Shown: positions 8,615 through 17,429, counted from the stretch's first letter. The stretch: DNA of 64,000 nucleotides from Bacteroidota bacterium (GCA_028876495.1 JAGWRO010000011.1:62001-126000), one strand, 5' to 3'. Notes: generated by a model from the letters alone, not told the origin. A program made the numbers and translations.

Positions 8615-9079
8615 ATGAATTCTCACTTAGAAATCAATGACGAAGATTTTGAAATCCTGTTTCAAAAAAGCTCTCTTCCAGCTTCCCTGTTTACCCATGA
8701 AGCCCATTTGCGGCTTGCTTGGATTCAGATAAATAAATATGGAACGGAAGAAGCGATCAAAAATATTTGTGATCAGTTATCAAACTATGTTGAATTAATT
8801 GGTGCCGGTGATAAATATAATAAGACACTTACCATTGCTGCAATCAAAGCAGTAAGCCATTTCAATAATAAGTGCAAATTAAATAGTTTCAAAGATTTTA
8901 TTGAATTGTTTCCCAGGTTAAAATATAATTTTAAAGAGTTAATGGCTCTTCATTACCAAAATGATATTTATAATTCAGAAAGGGCAAAGAGAGAATATAT
9001 TGAGCCAGACCTGTTGGCATTTTCCAAGCAAATGCAGCTAACTTCAAATTTGAGAAAAAAATTCCATCGTTCTTTTTGA
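8615..9079 (+). CDS. Conserved hypothetical protein
   Basis: The 154-residue cytoplasmic protein has no signal peptide or membrane helix. It is predicted mostly helical, with segments LFTHEAHLRLAWIQINKYG (about 24-42) and AIKAVSHFNNK (about 71-81) that look conserved. I recognise it only as a type of small uncharacterised protein seen in Bacteroidota. It lies between two copies of the 34-bp repeat (8542 and 9085). Confidence 0.65.
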   Translation: MNSHLEINDEDFEILFQKSSLPASLFTHEAHLRLAWIQINKYGTEEAIKNICDQLSNYVELIGAGDKYNKTLTIAAIKAVSHFNNKCKLNSFKDFIELFPRLKYNFKELMALHYQNDIYNSERAKREYIEPDLLAFSKQMQLTSNLRKKFHRSF

Positions 9080-9084
9080 GGAAG

Positions 9085-9118
9085 AGTAAACGAACTTTTT
9101 TGGGGTATTTTTATTTTG
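9085..9118 (+). repeat. 34-bp dispersed repeat copy
   Basis: Exact AGTAAAC (9085-9091), spacer GAACTTTTTTGGGG (14 bases), and exact TATTTTTATTTTG (9106-9118). It ends 109 bases before the gene at 9228, in the same direction. Confidence 0.7.
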
Positions 9119-9227
9119 GATACAACCTTGTTACCTGTTAGCATCCCGCCAACCGTTGCAGGAACTACTTCAGATTGTCTTCAGAATTGTTATTTAGGTT
9201 TGGTAACATTTTAAATATATTCCCAAC

Positions 9228-10229
9228 ATGAAAAAAATATTACTCATCTGTACCGTCTTGATTTTATCCAAAGGAAACCTATTTGCCCAGTCATCAGGGT
9301 ATCACCTGGCAGAAAGTTTTCATATTAAAAGTAATGGCTGGTGGGATTACATAGCCGTCAATAAAAACAAATTATATGTGTCGCACGGCACCCAGGTAAA
9401 TATTCTTAATAAAAATAACGGCGATTCCATTGGTGTTATTCCGGATACCAAAGGTGTGCATGGTATTGCTTTCGTGAATACACTGAATAAGGGATATACC
9501 AGCAATGGAGGTGCTGATAATGTAACCGTATTTGATCTTTCTAACGATAAGGTATTAGGTGAAATACCCACCGGCAAAGATCCTGATGCGATTTTTTATG
9601 ATGATTATTCCAAAAAAATAATTACCTGCAATGGCAGGGACGCCAGCCTTTCAGTAATTGATCCTTCAACAGATAAAGTGGTAGGCACAATAGCTTTGAG
9701 CGGCAAACCTGAAACAGCAGTAAGCGATGGCGCGGGTAAAGTATTTGTAAATATTGAAAATAAAAGTGCAATCAGCGAAATAGATATCACCCATTTGAAA
9801 GTGATAACCACCTGGCCTATTGCGCCTGGAGAATCTCCTTCGGGCCTTTCAATTGACCGCCAAACGAAAAGATTATTTGCAGGCTGCGATAACAAAATGC
9901 TGATAGTATTAAATGCTGAAAACGGAAAGATAGTAAGCACACCTGCCATTGGCAACGGATGCGATGGTACCGCATTTGATCCTGAATTAAAATATGTTTA
10001 TTCATCAAACGGAGATGGAACGCTTACTGTAATTAAAGAAATTTCAAAAGATAAATTCATAGTTTTAGAAAATGTACCAACAAAAAGAGGTGCAAGAACA
10101 ATGACAATTGATCCCGAAACTCATACCGCCTATTTGCCCACTGCAGATTTTGGTGCTACTGTAGCCGGTCAAAGACGACCGCCTATGATCCCTGGCAGTT
10201 TCCAGGTTTTAGTAGTTAAGAAGAAATAA
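9228..10229 (+). CDS. Secreted YVTN-type beta-propeller protein
   Basis: The 333-residue protein has an N-terminal signal peptide ending at FAQ (about residue 21). Repeated blocks of about 40 residues, such as VTVFDLSNDKVLGEIPTGKDPDA and LSVIDPSTDKVVGTIALSGKPE, are the YVTN/YncE-like seven-bladed propeller repeats. The protein is exported. Members serve as binding scaffolds or surface proteins and no enzymatic residues can be pointed out. It is a single-gene unit, followed by a hairpin terminator at 10261. Confidence 0.85.
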   Translation: MKKILLICTVLILSKGNLFAQSSGYHLAESFHIKSNGWWDYIAVNKNKLYVSHGTQVNILNKNNGDSIGVIPDTKGVHGIAFVNTLNKGYTSNGGADNVTVFDLSNDKVLGEIPTGKDPDAIFYDDYSKKIITCNGRDASLSVIDPSTDKVVGTIALSGKPETAVSDGAGKVFVNIENKSAISEIDITHLKVITTWPIAPGESPSGLSIDRQTKRLFAGCDNKMLIVLNAENGKIVSTPAIGNGCDGTAFDPELKYVYSSNGDGTLTVIKEISKDKFIVLENVPTKRGARTMTIDPETHTAYLPTADFGATVAGQRRPPMIPGSFQVLVVKKK

Positions 10230-10260
10230 CCTATAATAAGAAAAACCCTTTTTACTAATG

Positions 10261-10286
10261 GCCGGTATTTTACCGGCTATTTATTT
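10261..10286 (+). terminator. Hairpin terminator after the propeller gene
   Basis: GCCGGTA and TACCGGC form a perfect seven-pair stem around a TTT loop (10261-10277), followed by a T-rich tail, 31 bases after the stop of the propeller gene. Confidence 0.65.
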
Positions 10287-10334
10287 GTAAGTCAGCGCAC
10301 ATAAACATCCTGCTAACCTTACAGGTTTAGCAAT

Positions 10335-10589
10335 TCATTTGTACTTTAACTTATAAACAAGGATGATTATAGAAAAAACAAGGGTAATTCCATTGGCTAA
10401 AGTAATAGGTAAATTTGAAGAAAATACTCCATAAAGAAGCCATAAGAGGGTACCAAAGGCAAATAAAGAATACATGCCTAAAGATATACCAGATGTATTT
10501 TGGGTTTGAATAGTTTTAATAGCCTGGGGAACAAAAGATACGGTTGTGCAAAATGCTGCTATCAAACCTATTATTTTAATAGTATTCAT
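10335..10589 (-). CDS. SemiSWEET family sugar transporter
   Basis: The 84-residue protein has three predicted membrane helices (about 5-23, 38-57 and 61-80). The first helix contains the PQ motif in VSFVPQAIKTIQTQNTSGIS, typical of bacterial SemiSWEETs, which dimerise to carry sugars down their gradient. Length is typical. The sugar cannot be told. It stands alone, convergent with the propeller gene. Confidence 0.88.
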   Translation of the reverse strand: MNTIKIIGLIAAFCTTVSFVPQAIKTIQTQNTSGISLGMYSLFAFGTLLWLLYGVFSSNLPITLANGITLVFSIIILVYKLKYK

Positions 10590-11051
10590 ATAATTAAAAA
10601 TGAAAGCGTAAATTACTTCAATAGCTCACGAATTGCTATTAAAGTTTCTTAACATTGTTCGAAGTTTAACACCCGGTCTATTTATTTCATTATAAGTTAA
10701 ACTTGAGATAAACCAATTGTTTACCAATAATAAAATGTAGCTTACAGAAGTTTTTTTTAATTTAATTATAATGTTTATTTTCCTGTTTCCTTTTTCGTCG
10801 ATGGTTTTATAACCACTTTTCAGAAATTCTCCCCCGTAGACTTTGCTTGTAGTGAAAGGGACGGCGTCCCGGGAATCTATGATAAGCTATTGTTTCATAG
10901 ACATGGCTTTTCACAAAGCAAACACTCCAATATTTCAAAATTATTAGATTAAAAGTTTTAGCAAGGCGGTTATGTAACCCGCGTGTGATGCATGTTGTAT
11001 GTTACAGAAAGTTTATGCTGAAAAACATTTAATATAAAACCTTTTTACGCT
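10590..11051. other. Intergenic region before the desaturase
   Basis: No coding frame is supported in these 462 bases. A perfect short hairpin GGGAC-GGC-GTCCC lies at 10858-10870 without a T tail. The rest is AT-rich. A regulatory region for the desaturase gene is likely, but no specific box was identified. Confidence 0.4.
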
Positions 11052-12146
11052 ATGTCAAATAAAATAAGGTTTGCAAAAGCAACCGACCATGATTTTTATT
11101 CAACTCTAAACAAACGGGTAGATGAATATTTCAGCCTTAATAAATTATCGAAGAATGCTAACCCGATGATGATATTTAAGGTCTTTTTTTACCTGTTAGT
11201 ACTTATTGCAGCCTACCTTGTTTTGATTTTAAATTCAAACCCTCTTTGGGTTCAATTTATGTTATGGATGGTACTCGGATTTTTTACCGCATTCATTGGG
11301 CTTAATATTTCGCACGATGCCATTCATGGTTCTTTATCACGCCATAAAAAGGTAAATTCCTTTCTTAGCTATACTTTTAATATTATCGGAGCAAATGCTT
11401 ACATGTGGAGTATTATGCACAATATTGTCCACCATACCTATACTAACATCCAGGGGCATGACGAAGATATTGCATCCGTTCCTTTGTTGAGAATGTCGCC
11501 TCATCAAAAATTAATGAAAATACATCGTTATCAACATTTGTATGCACTTTTCTTTTATGGTTTCGGCTCTCTCTCCTGGGTATTTGTAAAAGACTACGTA
11601 AAATTCTTTAAAAAGAAAATCGGCAACTACGACAATAAAAAGCACCCACGCATTGAGTACTTCAATTTGTTTTTTTTCAAGCTTGTGTATTATACTATCT
11701 TTTTAGTGTTACCCTTGATCTTTATAAATGCCTTATGGTGGCAGGTATTGTTAGGATTTTTTGTATTGCATTTTTGCGAAGGAATAACTATGGCGGTTAT
11801 TTTTATGCTGGCGCATGTAGTGGAAGAAACACATTTTCCACTGCCTAACGAAAACGGGAATTTACAGAATTCATGGGCAGTTCATCAATTGTATACCACT
11901 GCAGATTTTGGCAGGGAAAACAACCTGCTAAGTTTTTTTTGTGGCGGTTTAAACTTCCAGGTAGAGCACCATTTATTTCCACGAATTTGCCATGTACATT
12001 ATAAGCCCATATCTGATATCGTTAAAAAAACGGCAGAAGAATATAGCCTGCGCTACAATGCCAATCCTTCTTTCAGAGGAGCCATCCTGTCTCATATACG
12101 TTTACTTAAAAAATTGGGCAATAAAGAAATAGCTGCCGTTGCATAA
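11052..12146 (+). CDS. Fatty acid desaturase (acyl-lipid/acyl-CoA type)
   Basis: The 364-residue membrane protein has the three histidine boxes of the membrane desaturase family: HDAIH (about residue 89), HNIVHH (about 123) and VEHHLFP (about 314). Together they hold the di-iron centre. Membrane helices lie around 40-80 and 210-260. The form resembles front-end or linoleoyl-CoA-type desaturases. It introduces a double bond into membrane-lipid acyl chains. The convergent neighbour is a cyclopropane-synthase-like methyltransferase, which may act on the resulting unsaturated chains. Confidence 0.92.
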   Translation: MSNKIRFAKATDHDFYSTLNKRVDEYFSLNKLSKNANPMMIFKVFFYLLVLIAAYLVLILNSNPLWVQFMLWMVLGFFTAFIGLNISHDAIHGSLSRHKKVNSFLSYTFNIIGANAYMWSIMHNIVHHTYTNIQGHDEDIASVPLLRMSPHQKLMKIHRYQHLYALFFYGFGSLSWVFVKDYVKFFKKKIGNYDNKKHPRIEYFNLFFFKLVYYTIFLVLPLIFINALWWQVLLGFFVLHFCEGITMAVIFMLAHVVEETHFPLPNENGNLQNSWAVHQLYTTADFGRENNLLSFFCGGLNFQVEHHLFPRICHVHYKPISDIVKKTAEEYSLRYNANPSFRGAILSHIRLLKKLGNKEIAAVA

Positions 12147-12195
12147 ATGCAACGACGGTGGTTGAAATGCAGGATCAGCAGATGCTGAATAATCC

Positions 12196-13098
12196 TTATA
12201 CTTTTTCAAATACCAGCCTGAAGTGATCCATGGTTTCATTTTCAAAACAAATTTTGTTAGGGCTTATTTTGAATACTTCCACCAGGTGGCGAAACTCTTT
12301 ATCAAAAAGATATTTTGGCAGGAGGGATGCATATAAAAAATATTTTTTCAAATTAAATTTCCTGAATTTCTTTCTCCATCTTTTAATGGTCTCAATATAA
12401 TCGTATCTGCCACTGCTTTTGGAAATTAATTTAAAATAAGGTGCCGCATTTCTGATTACCTGCTCCTCTCCATAAGGCAACCAGGATCCGGGAAATTGCT
12501 TAACCATTAATGCCATTGCATAAGAAGGTGAATTTTTATCCGCATCCACGCTTACTTCTTCGAGCGGCATCATATTTTTGTCGAAAACCATTGTTTGCAT
12601 ATAAAATCTTCCACCCGTTGGTAAAAGATCATTAAGGCCTTTAAAAAAGTTATGATACACCTCATCCTGTTTGCCTGCCTTATATTCTTCTATAGAACAA
12701 AAATGCTCCAGGCCACCAATACAGGTTACGGCATCAAAAGTTCCGAAGTTTTCCGGTTTAATATACCTGCAATCCATAACCTGCACATCCAGGTCATTCT
12801 TAACACAGGCAGCAGCCTGTCCTGTTGATAAAGTAACTCCTGAACCCTTGGCACCCCTCCCTTTAATATATCGAAGAAAGGGTCCCCAGCCACATGCCAT
12901 ATCGAGTACCCTGGTATCCTTTTTTATACCGAGGCTGTCGGCAATAAAAGCGTGTTTGTTTTTTTGAGCCTCTTCAAGAGTCATTGAAAAATTGCCGTTA
13001 AACATAGCGCCGCTATAATCAGCCATTTCTCCAATACTTAACCGGAATATTTCATCAATCGTTGTGTAAGTGAAATCAAGATCATTTTTGGAGGCCAT
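12196..13098 (-). CDS. SAM-dependent methyltransferase, cyclopropane-fatty-acyl-phospholipid synthase-like
   Basis: The 300-residue protein has the class I SAM-binding motif VLDMACGWGPFLRYI (about residues 64-78) followed by GVTLSTGQ. The latter matches the GxTLSxxQ stretch of cyclopropane fatty acid synthases and mycolic acid cyclases. CIGGLEHF (about 127-134) is the substrate-site region with the conserved E-H. The protein is shorter than E. coli Cfa (about 380) and lacks its N-terminal part. A lipid methylation or cyclopropanation role is supported by the adjacent desaturase. A small-molecule methyltransferase cannot be excluded. Confidence 0.82.
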   Translation of the reverse strand: MASKNDLDFTYTTIDEIFRLSIGEMADYSGAMFNGNFSMTLEEAQKNKHAFIADSLGIKKDTRVLDMACGWGPFLRYIKGRGAKGSGVTLSTGQAAACVKNDLDVQVMDCRYIKPENFGTFDAVTCIGGLEHFCSIEEYKAGKQDEVYHNFFKGLNDLLPTGGRFYMQTMVFDKNMMPLEEVSVDADKNSPSYAMALMVKQFPGSWLPYGEEQVIRNAAPYFKLISKSSGRYDYIETIKRWRKKFRKFNLKKYFLYASLLPKYLFDKEFRHLVEVFKISPNKICFENETMDHFRLVFEKV

Positions 13099-13273
13099 TT
13101 TTATTTTTTTTATTGCTATACTAACTCCTTACAAGGTACGCAGATTAATTGCATTGGATATAATAAAACTTTAGCCTTCTCAGGTAATCCTTCTTTTCCT
13201 AATGAAGTTATTACCCGCTGGAGAACTGCAAGCCGGTGACCTGCCTTATTGCAACAAAATTATTGAAAGACAC

Positions 13274-13307
13274 AGTAAACAAACTTTTATTTGATATTTA
13301 TATTTTG
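13274..13307 (+). repeat. 34-bp dispersed repeat copy
   Basis: Exact AGTAAAC (13274-13280), spacer AAACTTTTATTTGA, then TATTTATATTTTG (12 of 13). The next gene downstream runs toward it, so no forward gene follows. Confidence 0.65.
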
Positions 13308-13342
13308 TGTAAAAGCCATTTAGGTCAAGAGATATCGAAAAA

Positions 13343-13381
13343 TAAAAAAACCTTCCGGTTTTTAACCCGGAAGGTTTGTAG
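13343..13381 (-). terminator. Terminator of the SQR-DsrC-DsrE operon
   Basis: On the minus strand an 11-pair stem (AAACCTTCCGG paired with CCGGAAGGTTT) is followed by a run of Ts. It begins about 30 bases after the DsrE stop. Confidence 0.85.
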
Positions 13382-13409
13382 AAAATCATCCTATTTGCGC
13401 TTTACCATT

Positions 13410-13892
13410 TTAAATAAATAGCATATGCACTCCTTCGCCCTTGCTATGTTTATAGAAATCACCTATGGTGATTATATCTTCTATTCCTTCATAAAAATCT
13501 TCTCTTTTGTAGTGAAACATGTCGACTGCTAATTTACACGCCCACAATTTTACGCCAGAGGCGGTTAGGATTTCTAAAAACTCAGGTATTTCAGGCATGT
13601 CTATCTTTTCCATTTCTTTTTTCATCATAGAAGTAGCAAATGCTTCTACTCCCGGCAAGCCACCAAGCATAGTTGGCATGTGCAGGGCAGGGTTACCTAC
13701 CGTAGCTGTGTGCAGATGCTCCAGTTTCTTATTGTGAATTGCTTCCAATCCAAAAAATGTAAAAAATATTTCTGCCTCAATTCCTTCCATCCTTGCTCCA
13801 TTAGCCATAACAAAAGCTGCATATACATTTTCTAATGTTGCTTTAGATAAGATGAACATCATCTTTTTAATTTCTCCATTAGTCTCTTTCAT
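13410..13892 (-). CDS. DsrE-family sulfur-transfer protein (DsrE2-like)
   Basis: The chosen start is MKETNGEIKK at 13892, because the longer frame to 13943 would read into the DsrC gene. The 160-residue protein has the DsrE/DsrF-like fold. It begins with the strand MMFILSKATLENVYAAFVMANGARMEG and carries a conserved cysteine in KLWACKLAVDMF (about residue 119). Such proteins carry sulfur as cysteine persulfide between sulfurtransferases. It is the last gene of a three-gene operon with DsrC and a sulfide:quinone reductase, so it probably receives sulfane sulfur produced in the cytoplasm. Confidence 0.85.
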   Translation of the reverse strand: MKETNGEIKKMMFILSKATLENVYAAFVMANGARMEGIEAEIFFTFFGLEAIHNKKLEHLHTATVGNPALHMPTMLGGLPGVEAFATSMMKKEMEKIDMPEIPEFLEILTASGVKLWACKLAVDMFHYKREDFYEGIEDIITIGDFYKHSKGEGVHMLFI

Positions 13893-13911
13893 GATCTTGA
13901 ATTTTATTTGG

Positions 13912-14220
13912 TTAAATGCAACTTGCAGGTTTAGGAATTCCACAAATTTTTGTTGCAGTTTTTAAAGGTGCAACCGGAAATAACTGGTAAAATTCTTTGA
14001 TGTCTACTACGCCACTTTTTCCAATGCGCCTGATACTTAGTGCAGCTTGTTTCATGTGTTCATCCTGCAAATATTTTAATACTTCCCAATGCCTTGGTGT
14101 TAATTCAATACTTGCATCTGTTGCCAGTTTTTCAGCTACCTGTTCATTCCATTGACTAAAATCGGTTAAGTAGCCTTCTTCGTTTACGGTAATTGAGAAA
14201 CCGTTAATTATTGTTTCCAT
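13912..14220 (-). CDS. TusE/DsrC-family sulfur carrier
   Basis: The 102-residue protein has the DsrC/TusE/DsvC architecture: the N-terminal FSITVNEEGYLTDFSQW block, the helix RHWEVLKYLQDEH, and a C-terminal arm GIPKPASCI with the penultimate cysteine (Cys101) that becomes persulfidated. Classical DsrC has a second cysteine ten or eleven residues before it. Here that position is Thr, and a cysteine instead sits directly before the Gly (Cys93), eight residues from Cys101. This is a variant arm that may still form the disulfide. It lies between SQR and DsrE with gaps of 12 and about 20 bases. Confidence 0.9.
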   Translation of the reverse strand: METIINGFSITVNEEGYLTDFSQWNEQVAEKLATDASIELTPRHWEVLKYLQDEHMKQAALSIRRIGKSGVVDIKEFYQLFPVAPLKTATKICGIPKPASCI

Positions 14221-14232
14221 GGTTTTAAATTT

Positions 14233-15507
14233 TTATAGTTGATTGATTAATGTTGATTGATTTGTTGTTTTTTTATCGTAATGTTTTCCACTTTCTGACA
14301 TGGTTGCTGAAACAAAAGGTATATGCGTTCCTTTCAGCAACATGTTCCAGTAGATCCAGCGGAAGGCCAGTTTTCCCATATGGTTCATCCTGCTTTCTTT
14401 TAATAAACGCAATGGCCCTAAACCAGGGAAGGGGAAAGTTCCTTCAACAGGCTCGTGTGTATAATTAAAATCAATAAGAAGCGCTTTGCTGTTACCTGTC
14501 TCGATAAAACAGTTAGCATGCCCGTCAAATTCTTCTTTCAGTGGCTCTCCGTGAATAAAGCGAAGAATGTTTTCGGTTAATATCTCAGCTTCAAAATGTG
14601 CAACAGAGCCGGCCTTGGAAGCAGGTATATTACTTGCATCTCCTAAAACGAAAACATTTTCATAACCCTTAGATTGAAGCGTGGCTTTATTAGTGGGTAC
14701 ATAATTTAAATCGTCGCCCATCCCTGATCTTTCCAGCAATTCGTCACCTTTGTTGGTAGGTACGGTTACCAGCAGATCAAAGGGAATAACTTTACCACCA
14801 TAATCCACAATTTCTTTATTTTCATTATCTACCCTTTCAATCGCAAAATCACTTTCAATATTGATGTTCTTTTCTTCCAGCAAATGTTCGAGCGCCTCGG
14901 TGGCTTTTGGTTTTGTAAAAGCGCCACTTAAGGGCGTTACATAAGTAATCTCCACTTTATCGCGCATGTTTTTATGTTTGAAAAAAGAATCGGCTAAAAA
15001 AGCAAATTCCAGCGGAGCAACGGGACACTTGATAGGCATCTCGGTAATATGAACTACCAGTTTGCCTCCTTCCCATTCTCTCAATTTGTTGCGCAAAGCC
15101 AATGAACCTTCAAAAGAGTAAAAATCAAATACAGATTTTTGCCATTCTGATCCTTTCATTCCTTCTGTTTCTTCAGGAGCAATTTTTGCACCGGTAGCTA
15201 TAATCAATATATCATAAGGCAACTCTTTACCGCCTGCCAGTTCGATTTTATTTTCATTTGGTGAAATGCGGTCGATTTTACTTTTGATCAGTTCCACATT
15301 TTTTGGGATAAATTCTTCAATTGTTTTTACAATGTCTTCCGGAGAATAAATATCAAATGGAAGAAACAGGTATCCGGGCTGATAATGATGAGCTTCACGT
15401 TCATCAATAATAGTTATCTGCCATTCCGGCTGTTTTAGATGATGATTTAAATGATTGGCCATCATGGTCCCTGCTGTTCCTGCTCCGAGTATTACTAAAT
15501 TTTTCAT
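14233..15507 (-). CDS. Sulfide:quinone oxidoreductase-like flavoprotein
   Basis: The 424-residue protein has the FAD-binding GAGTAGTMMANHL at residues 8-20, a second dinucleotide-fold region, and VFVLGDASNIPASKAG (about 286-300), the flavin-binding GD motif. Cys161 (in IKCPVAPLEF) and Cys333 (in ANCFIETG) fit the redox cysteine pair of SQR enzymes. SQR oxidises sulfide at the membrane, passing electrons to quinone and leaving sulfane sulfur. The downstream DsrC and DsrE genes support this over a plain NADH dehydrogenase. The gene starts the operon. GTAACT-type inverted repeats lie about 100 bases upstream. Confidence 0.85.
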   Translation of the reverse strand: MKNLVILGAGTAGTMMANHLNHHLKQPEWQITIIDEREAHHYQPGYLFLPFDIYSPEDIVKTIEEFIPKNVELIKSKIDRISPNENKIELAGGKELPYDILIIATGAKIAPEETEGMKGSEWQKSVFDFYSFEGSLALRNKLREWEGGKLVVHITEMPIKCPVAPLEFAFLADSFFKHKNMRDKVEITYVTPLSGAFTKPKATEALEHLLEEKNINIESDFAIERVDNENKEIVDYGGKVIPFDLLVTVPTNKGDELLERSGMGDDLNYVPTNKATLQSKGYENVFVLGDASNIPASKAGSVAHFEAEILTENILRFIHGEPLKEEFDGHANCFIETGNSKALLIDFNYTHEPVEGTFPFPGLGPLRLLKESRMNHMGKLAFRWIYWNMLLKGTHIPFVSATMSESGKHYDKKTTNQSTLINQL

Positions 15508-15897
15508 GAGTCTTATTATTTATTTTCGAATTCAAAATTAAAGCGTAATGAAAAATTTTAATCTGATCAAAATCATTCATTCATATGACCTTTATAGGGT
15601 AGTTATGTAACTAAAGTTACCAGTTACTAGTCCCTGTTCGCAGTAACTCTATTTGGGACGATCCGATTACTATCAGAGACACAGTAAATGCCCGGATAAC
15701 CTGATCGTGGGATGAGAATAAATCTTTCGGTAAGGAGCTTTTAATTGTTATTTTCATATGGCATTAAAAGCCTTTACAATATCTGCCCGGGCGTAAACGC
15801 GCTGTGCTGGCAGAAATGCCAGAATTAGCCTTTCAGGATTCGAATATAAATCAACTTATTTTTGTAGTAACTAAAATCATTTTAATCACAGCGCGAT
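15508..15897. other. Divergent intergenic region with inverted repeats
   Basis: No gene is supported in these 390 bases. The most obvious structure is the cluster of GTAACT/AGTTAC hexamers at 15607-15648. The rest includes a GC-richer patch near 15788-15825. Confidence 0.45.
15607..15648. promoter_or_regulatory. Candidate operator: GTAACT inverted repeats
   Basis: A perfect 14-base palindrome GTAACT-AA-AGTTAC (15607-15620) is followed by AGTTACT (15622-15628) and its inverse AGTAACT (15642-15648). It lies about 100 bases upstream of the SQR start, so it may bind a regulator of the sulfide operon. This is inferred from pattern and position only. Confidence 0.4.
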
Positions 15898-16236
15898 ATG
15901 AAGGGTGAAATAAAATTGATCATTATTAAGATTATTCACACACTGGTTTGGATCTTTTTCAATGTTGTAATCTTCTACATGCTTTATGCAGTAATTTCAA
16001 ATAAATTGGACATATGGCTCTGGATGGGTTACGTGTTATTTATTTTAGAAGGAATTGTTCTTCTTGTTTTTAAATTCTTTTGTCCTTTAACCATTATTGC
16101 CCGCAAATATTCCAATTCGGCTAAAGAGAATTTTGACATTTATCTTCCAAACTGGCTGGCGAAATATAACAAGCTAATTTATACTTCAATTTTAGGCGTT
16201 ATCATAGGCATAACGATCTTCCAAATTCTCAAATAG
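15898..16236 (+). CDS. Small membrane protein of unknown function
   Basis: The 112-residue protein has three predicted membrane helices (about 9-30, 38-58 and 92-110). Between helices two and three is a soluble loop with CPLTIIARKYSNSAKENFDIYLPNWLAKYNK. This kind of protein is widespread in Bacteroidota without an assigned role. It is divergent from the SQR operon and convergent with the DUF1330 gene. Confidence 0.75.
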   Translation: MKGEIKLIIIKIIHTLVWIFFNVVIFYMLYAVISNKLDIWLWMGYVLFILEGIVLLVFKFFCPLTIIARKYSNSAKENFDIYLPNWLAKYNKLIYTSILGVIIGITIFQILK

Positions 16237-16252
16237 TTAATCTAAAAACCAA

Positions 16253-16543
16253 TTACTCAAATCCTTCCACTACCAGCATTTTGGTAATTGCTGCGCGTTG
16301 TCGTATTGCTTTGGCTTTTGAATATCCTTCAGAACTCCACCATTCTTTTGCACGGTCAACAGAAGGAAACTCAAGAATCACCAGTCTTTGCGGGTTCCAG
16401 TCGCCCTCAAGTGATTCTGTTTTCGCGCCGCGCACCAAAAATTTTCCATCATACGCTGCAATTGTTGCAGGTGTTAACTTTTTATATTCATCATACAACT
16501 CCTGGTCGTGAATAGTTATTTCAACAATTACATATGCTTTCAT
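16253..16543 (-). CDS. DUF1330 domain protein
   Basis: Start chosen at MKAYVIVEI (16543), which is the usual beginning of DUF1330 proteins; the longer frame adds seven unconserved residues. The 96-residue protein has the dimeric alpha/beta-barrel signature: YDEYKKLTPATIAAYDGKFLVRGAKTE, then RLVILEFPSVDRAKEWWSSEGY. The function of the family is unknown. It appears to be a single gene. Confidence 0.88.
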   Translation of the reverse strand: MKAYVIVEITIHDQELYDEYKKLTPATIAAYDGKFLVRGAKTESLEGDWNPQRLVILEFPSVDRAKEWWSSEGYSKAKAIRQRAAITKMLVVEGFE

Positions 16544-16622
16544 AATTAAGATTTTAGAAATCATTTCAAATATTATCTCCCGGTCAAATTTAGGAAGAAC
16601 AATAGGATAAAATAATCAAACA

Positions 16623-16656
16623 GTAATTAAAAACCCGTCGAATTTGTTCGTTTACT
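16623..16656 (-). repeat. 34-bp dispersed repeat, degenerate copy
   Basis: On the minus strand an exact AGTAAAC (16650-16656) is followed by 14 bases and a right block matching 8 of 13. It lies about 80 bases upstream of the DUF1330 gene in the same direction. Confidence 0.4.
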
Positions 16657-16764
16657 GCAACAAGGTAATTTATCGTCAGAAAAAAATCATATTACAAGCT
16701 AAAACTCAAGGCAAGTGTGGTATAAATGTAAATTTTTGCACAAATCATTTCATAAGTAACATTT

Positions 16765-17412
16765 ATGACACAACAGGCAGAGGAGATTTGTATTTTTACC
16801 CGGATCGATAAAATATATTTAATCGTAAAAAAAGTGGACTCAAAAAAGATTTTTACAAAGCTCAAAAAAAATTGGGGCAATATCCTGTTTTATACAGTGA
16901 TACTCGTTTTCATTTTTAGTCCTTCTGCAAAAGCATGGTTGTTGCAGCGCATAATTTCCACCGGCTTGTTTAAAGCTGAAATAAAAAAAGAACAGCCCGC
17001 AAATATCGCCTCTCCCGCATTTTCTTTTACCGATTCAAATGGAATGACGGTTACTTCGGAAGAATTAAAAGGCAAAGTAGTTCTTATCAACTTTTGGGCT
17101 TCGTGGTGCCCGCCATGTCGCGCCGAAATGCCCTCATTAAATAAATTATATCTGTCTCTTCAAAACGACAGCCGTTATGTTTTTTTATTTGTAAACGAAG
17201 ATGAAGACATCAGCAAAGGCATTAATTTTATTAAAAAAAATAACTTTGCTATTCCTTTTTACCAGGCAAATGCAGTATCTCCCGAACTGTTTGGAGGAAC
17301 GCTGCCAACAACAATTGTGTTGAATAAAGAAGGTAATATTGTTTTGAAACATGAGGGGATGGCTGATTATGATAACGATGAATTCATCCGTCAATTAAAA
17401 GAATTGCAATAA
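16765..17412 (+). CDS. TlpA-like membrane-anchored thioredoxin-fold protein
   Basis: The protein has up to 215 residues: one membrane helix (about 39-58) followed by a periplasmic thioredoxin-like domain with WASWCPPCRAEMPSLNKLY (CxxC, about residues 114-117). It belongs to the TlpA/ResA group of disulfide reductases that act outside the cytoplasmic membrane. The start is uncertain: GTG at 16834, just before the basic stretch and helix, would also make a normal N-terminus. It is followed after 17 bases by a secreted DsrE-like gene, so the two probably form one unit handling thiols or sulfur in the periplasm. Confidence 0.88.
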   Translation: MTQQAEEICIFTRIDKIYLIVKKVDSKKIFTKLKKNWGNILFYTVILVFIFSPSAKAWLLQRIISTGLFKAEIKKEQPANIASPAFSFTDSNGMTVTSEELKGKVVLINFWASWCPPCRAEMPSLNKLYLSLQNDSRYVFLFVNEDEDISKGINFIKKNNFAIPFYQANAVSPELFGGTLPTTIVLNKEGNIVLKHEGMADYDNDEFIRQLKELQ

Positions 17413-17429
17413 AAAATAAAATAAACAAT

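Noticed and set aside
13236-13421. 61-codon plus-strand frame
   Set aside because: It overlaps a 34-bp repeat and a strong terminator, so it is not coding.
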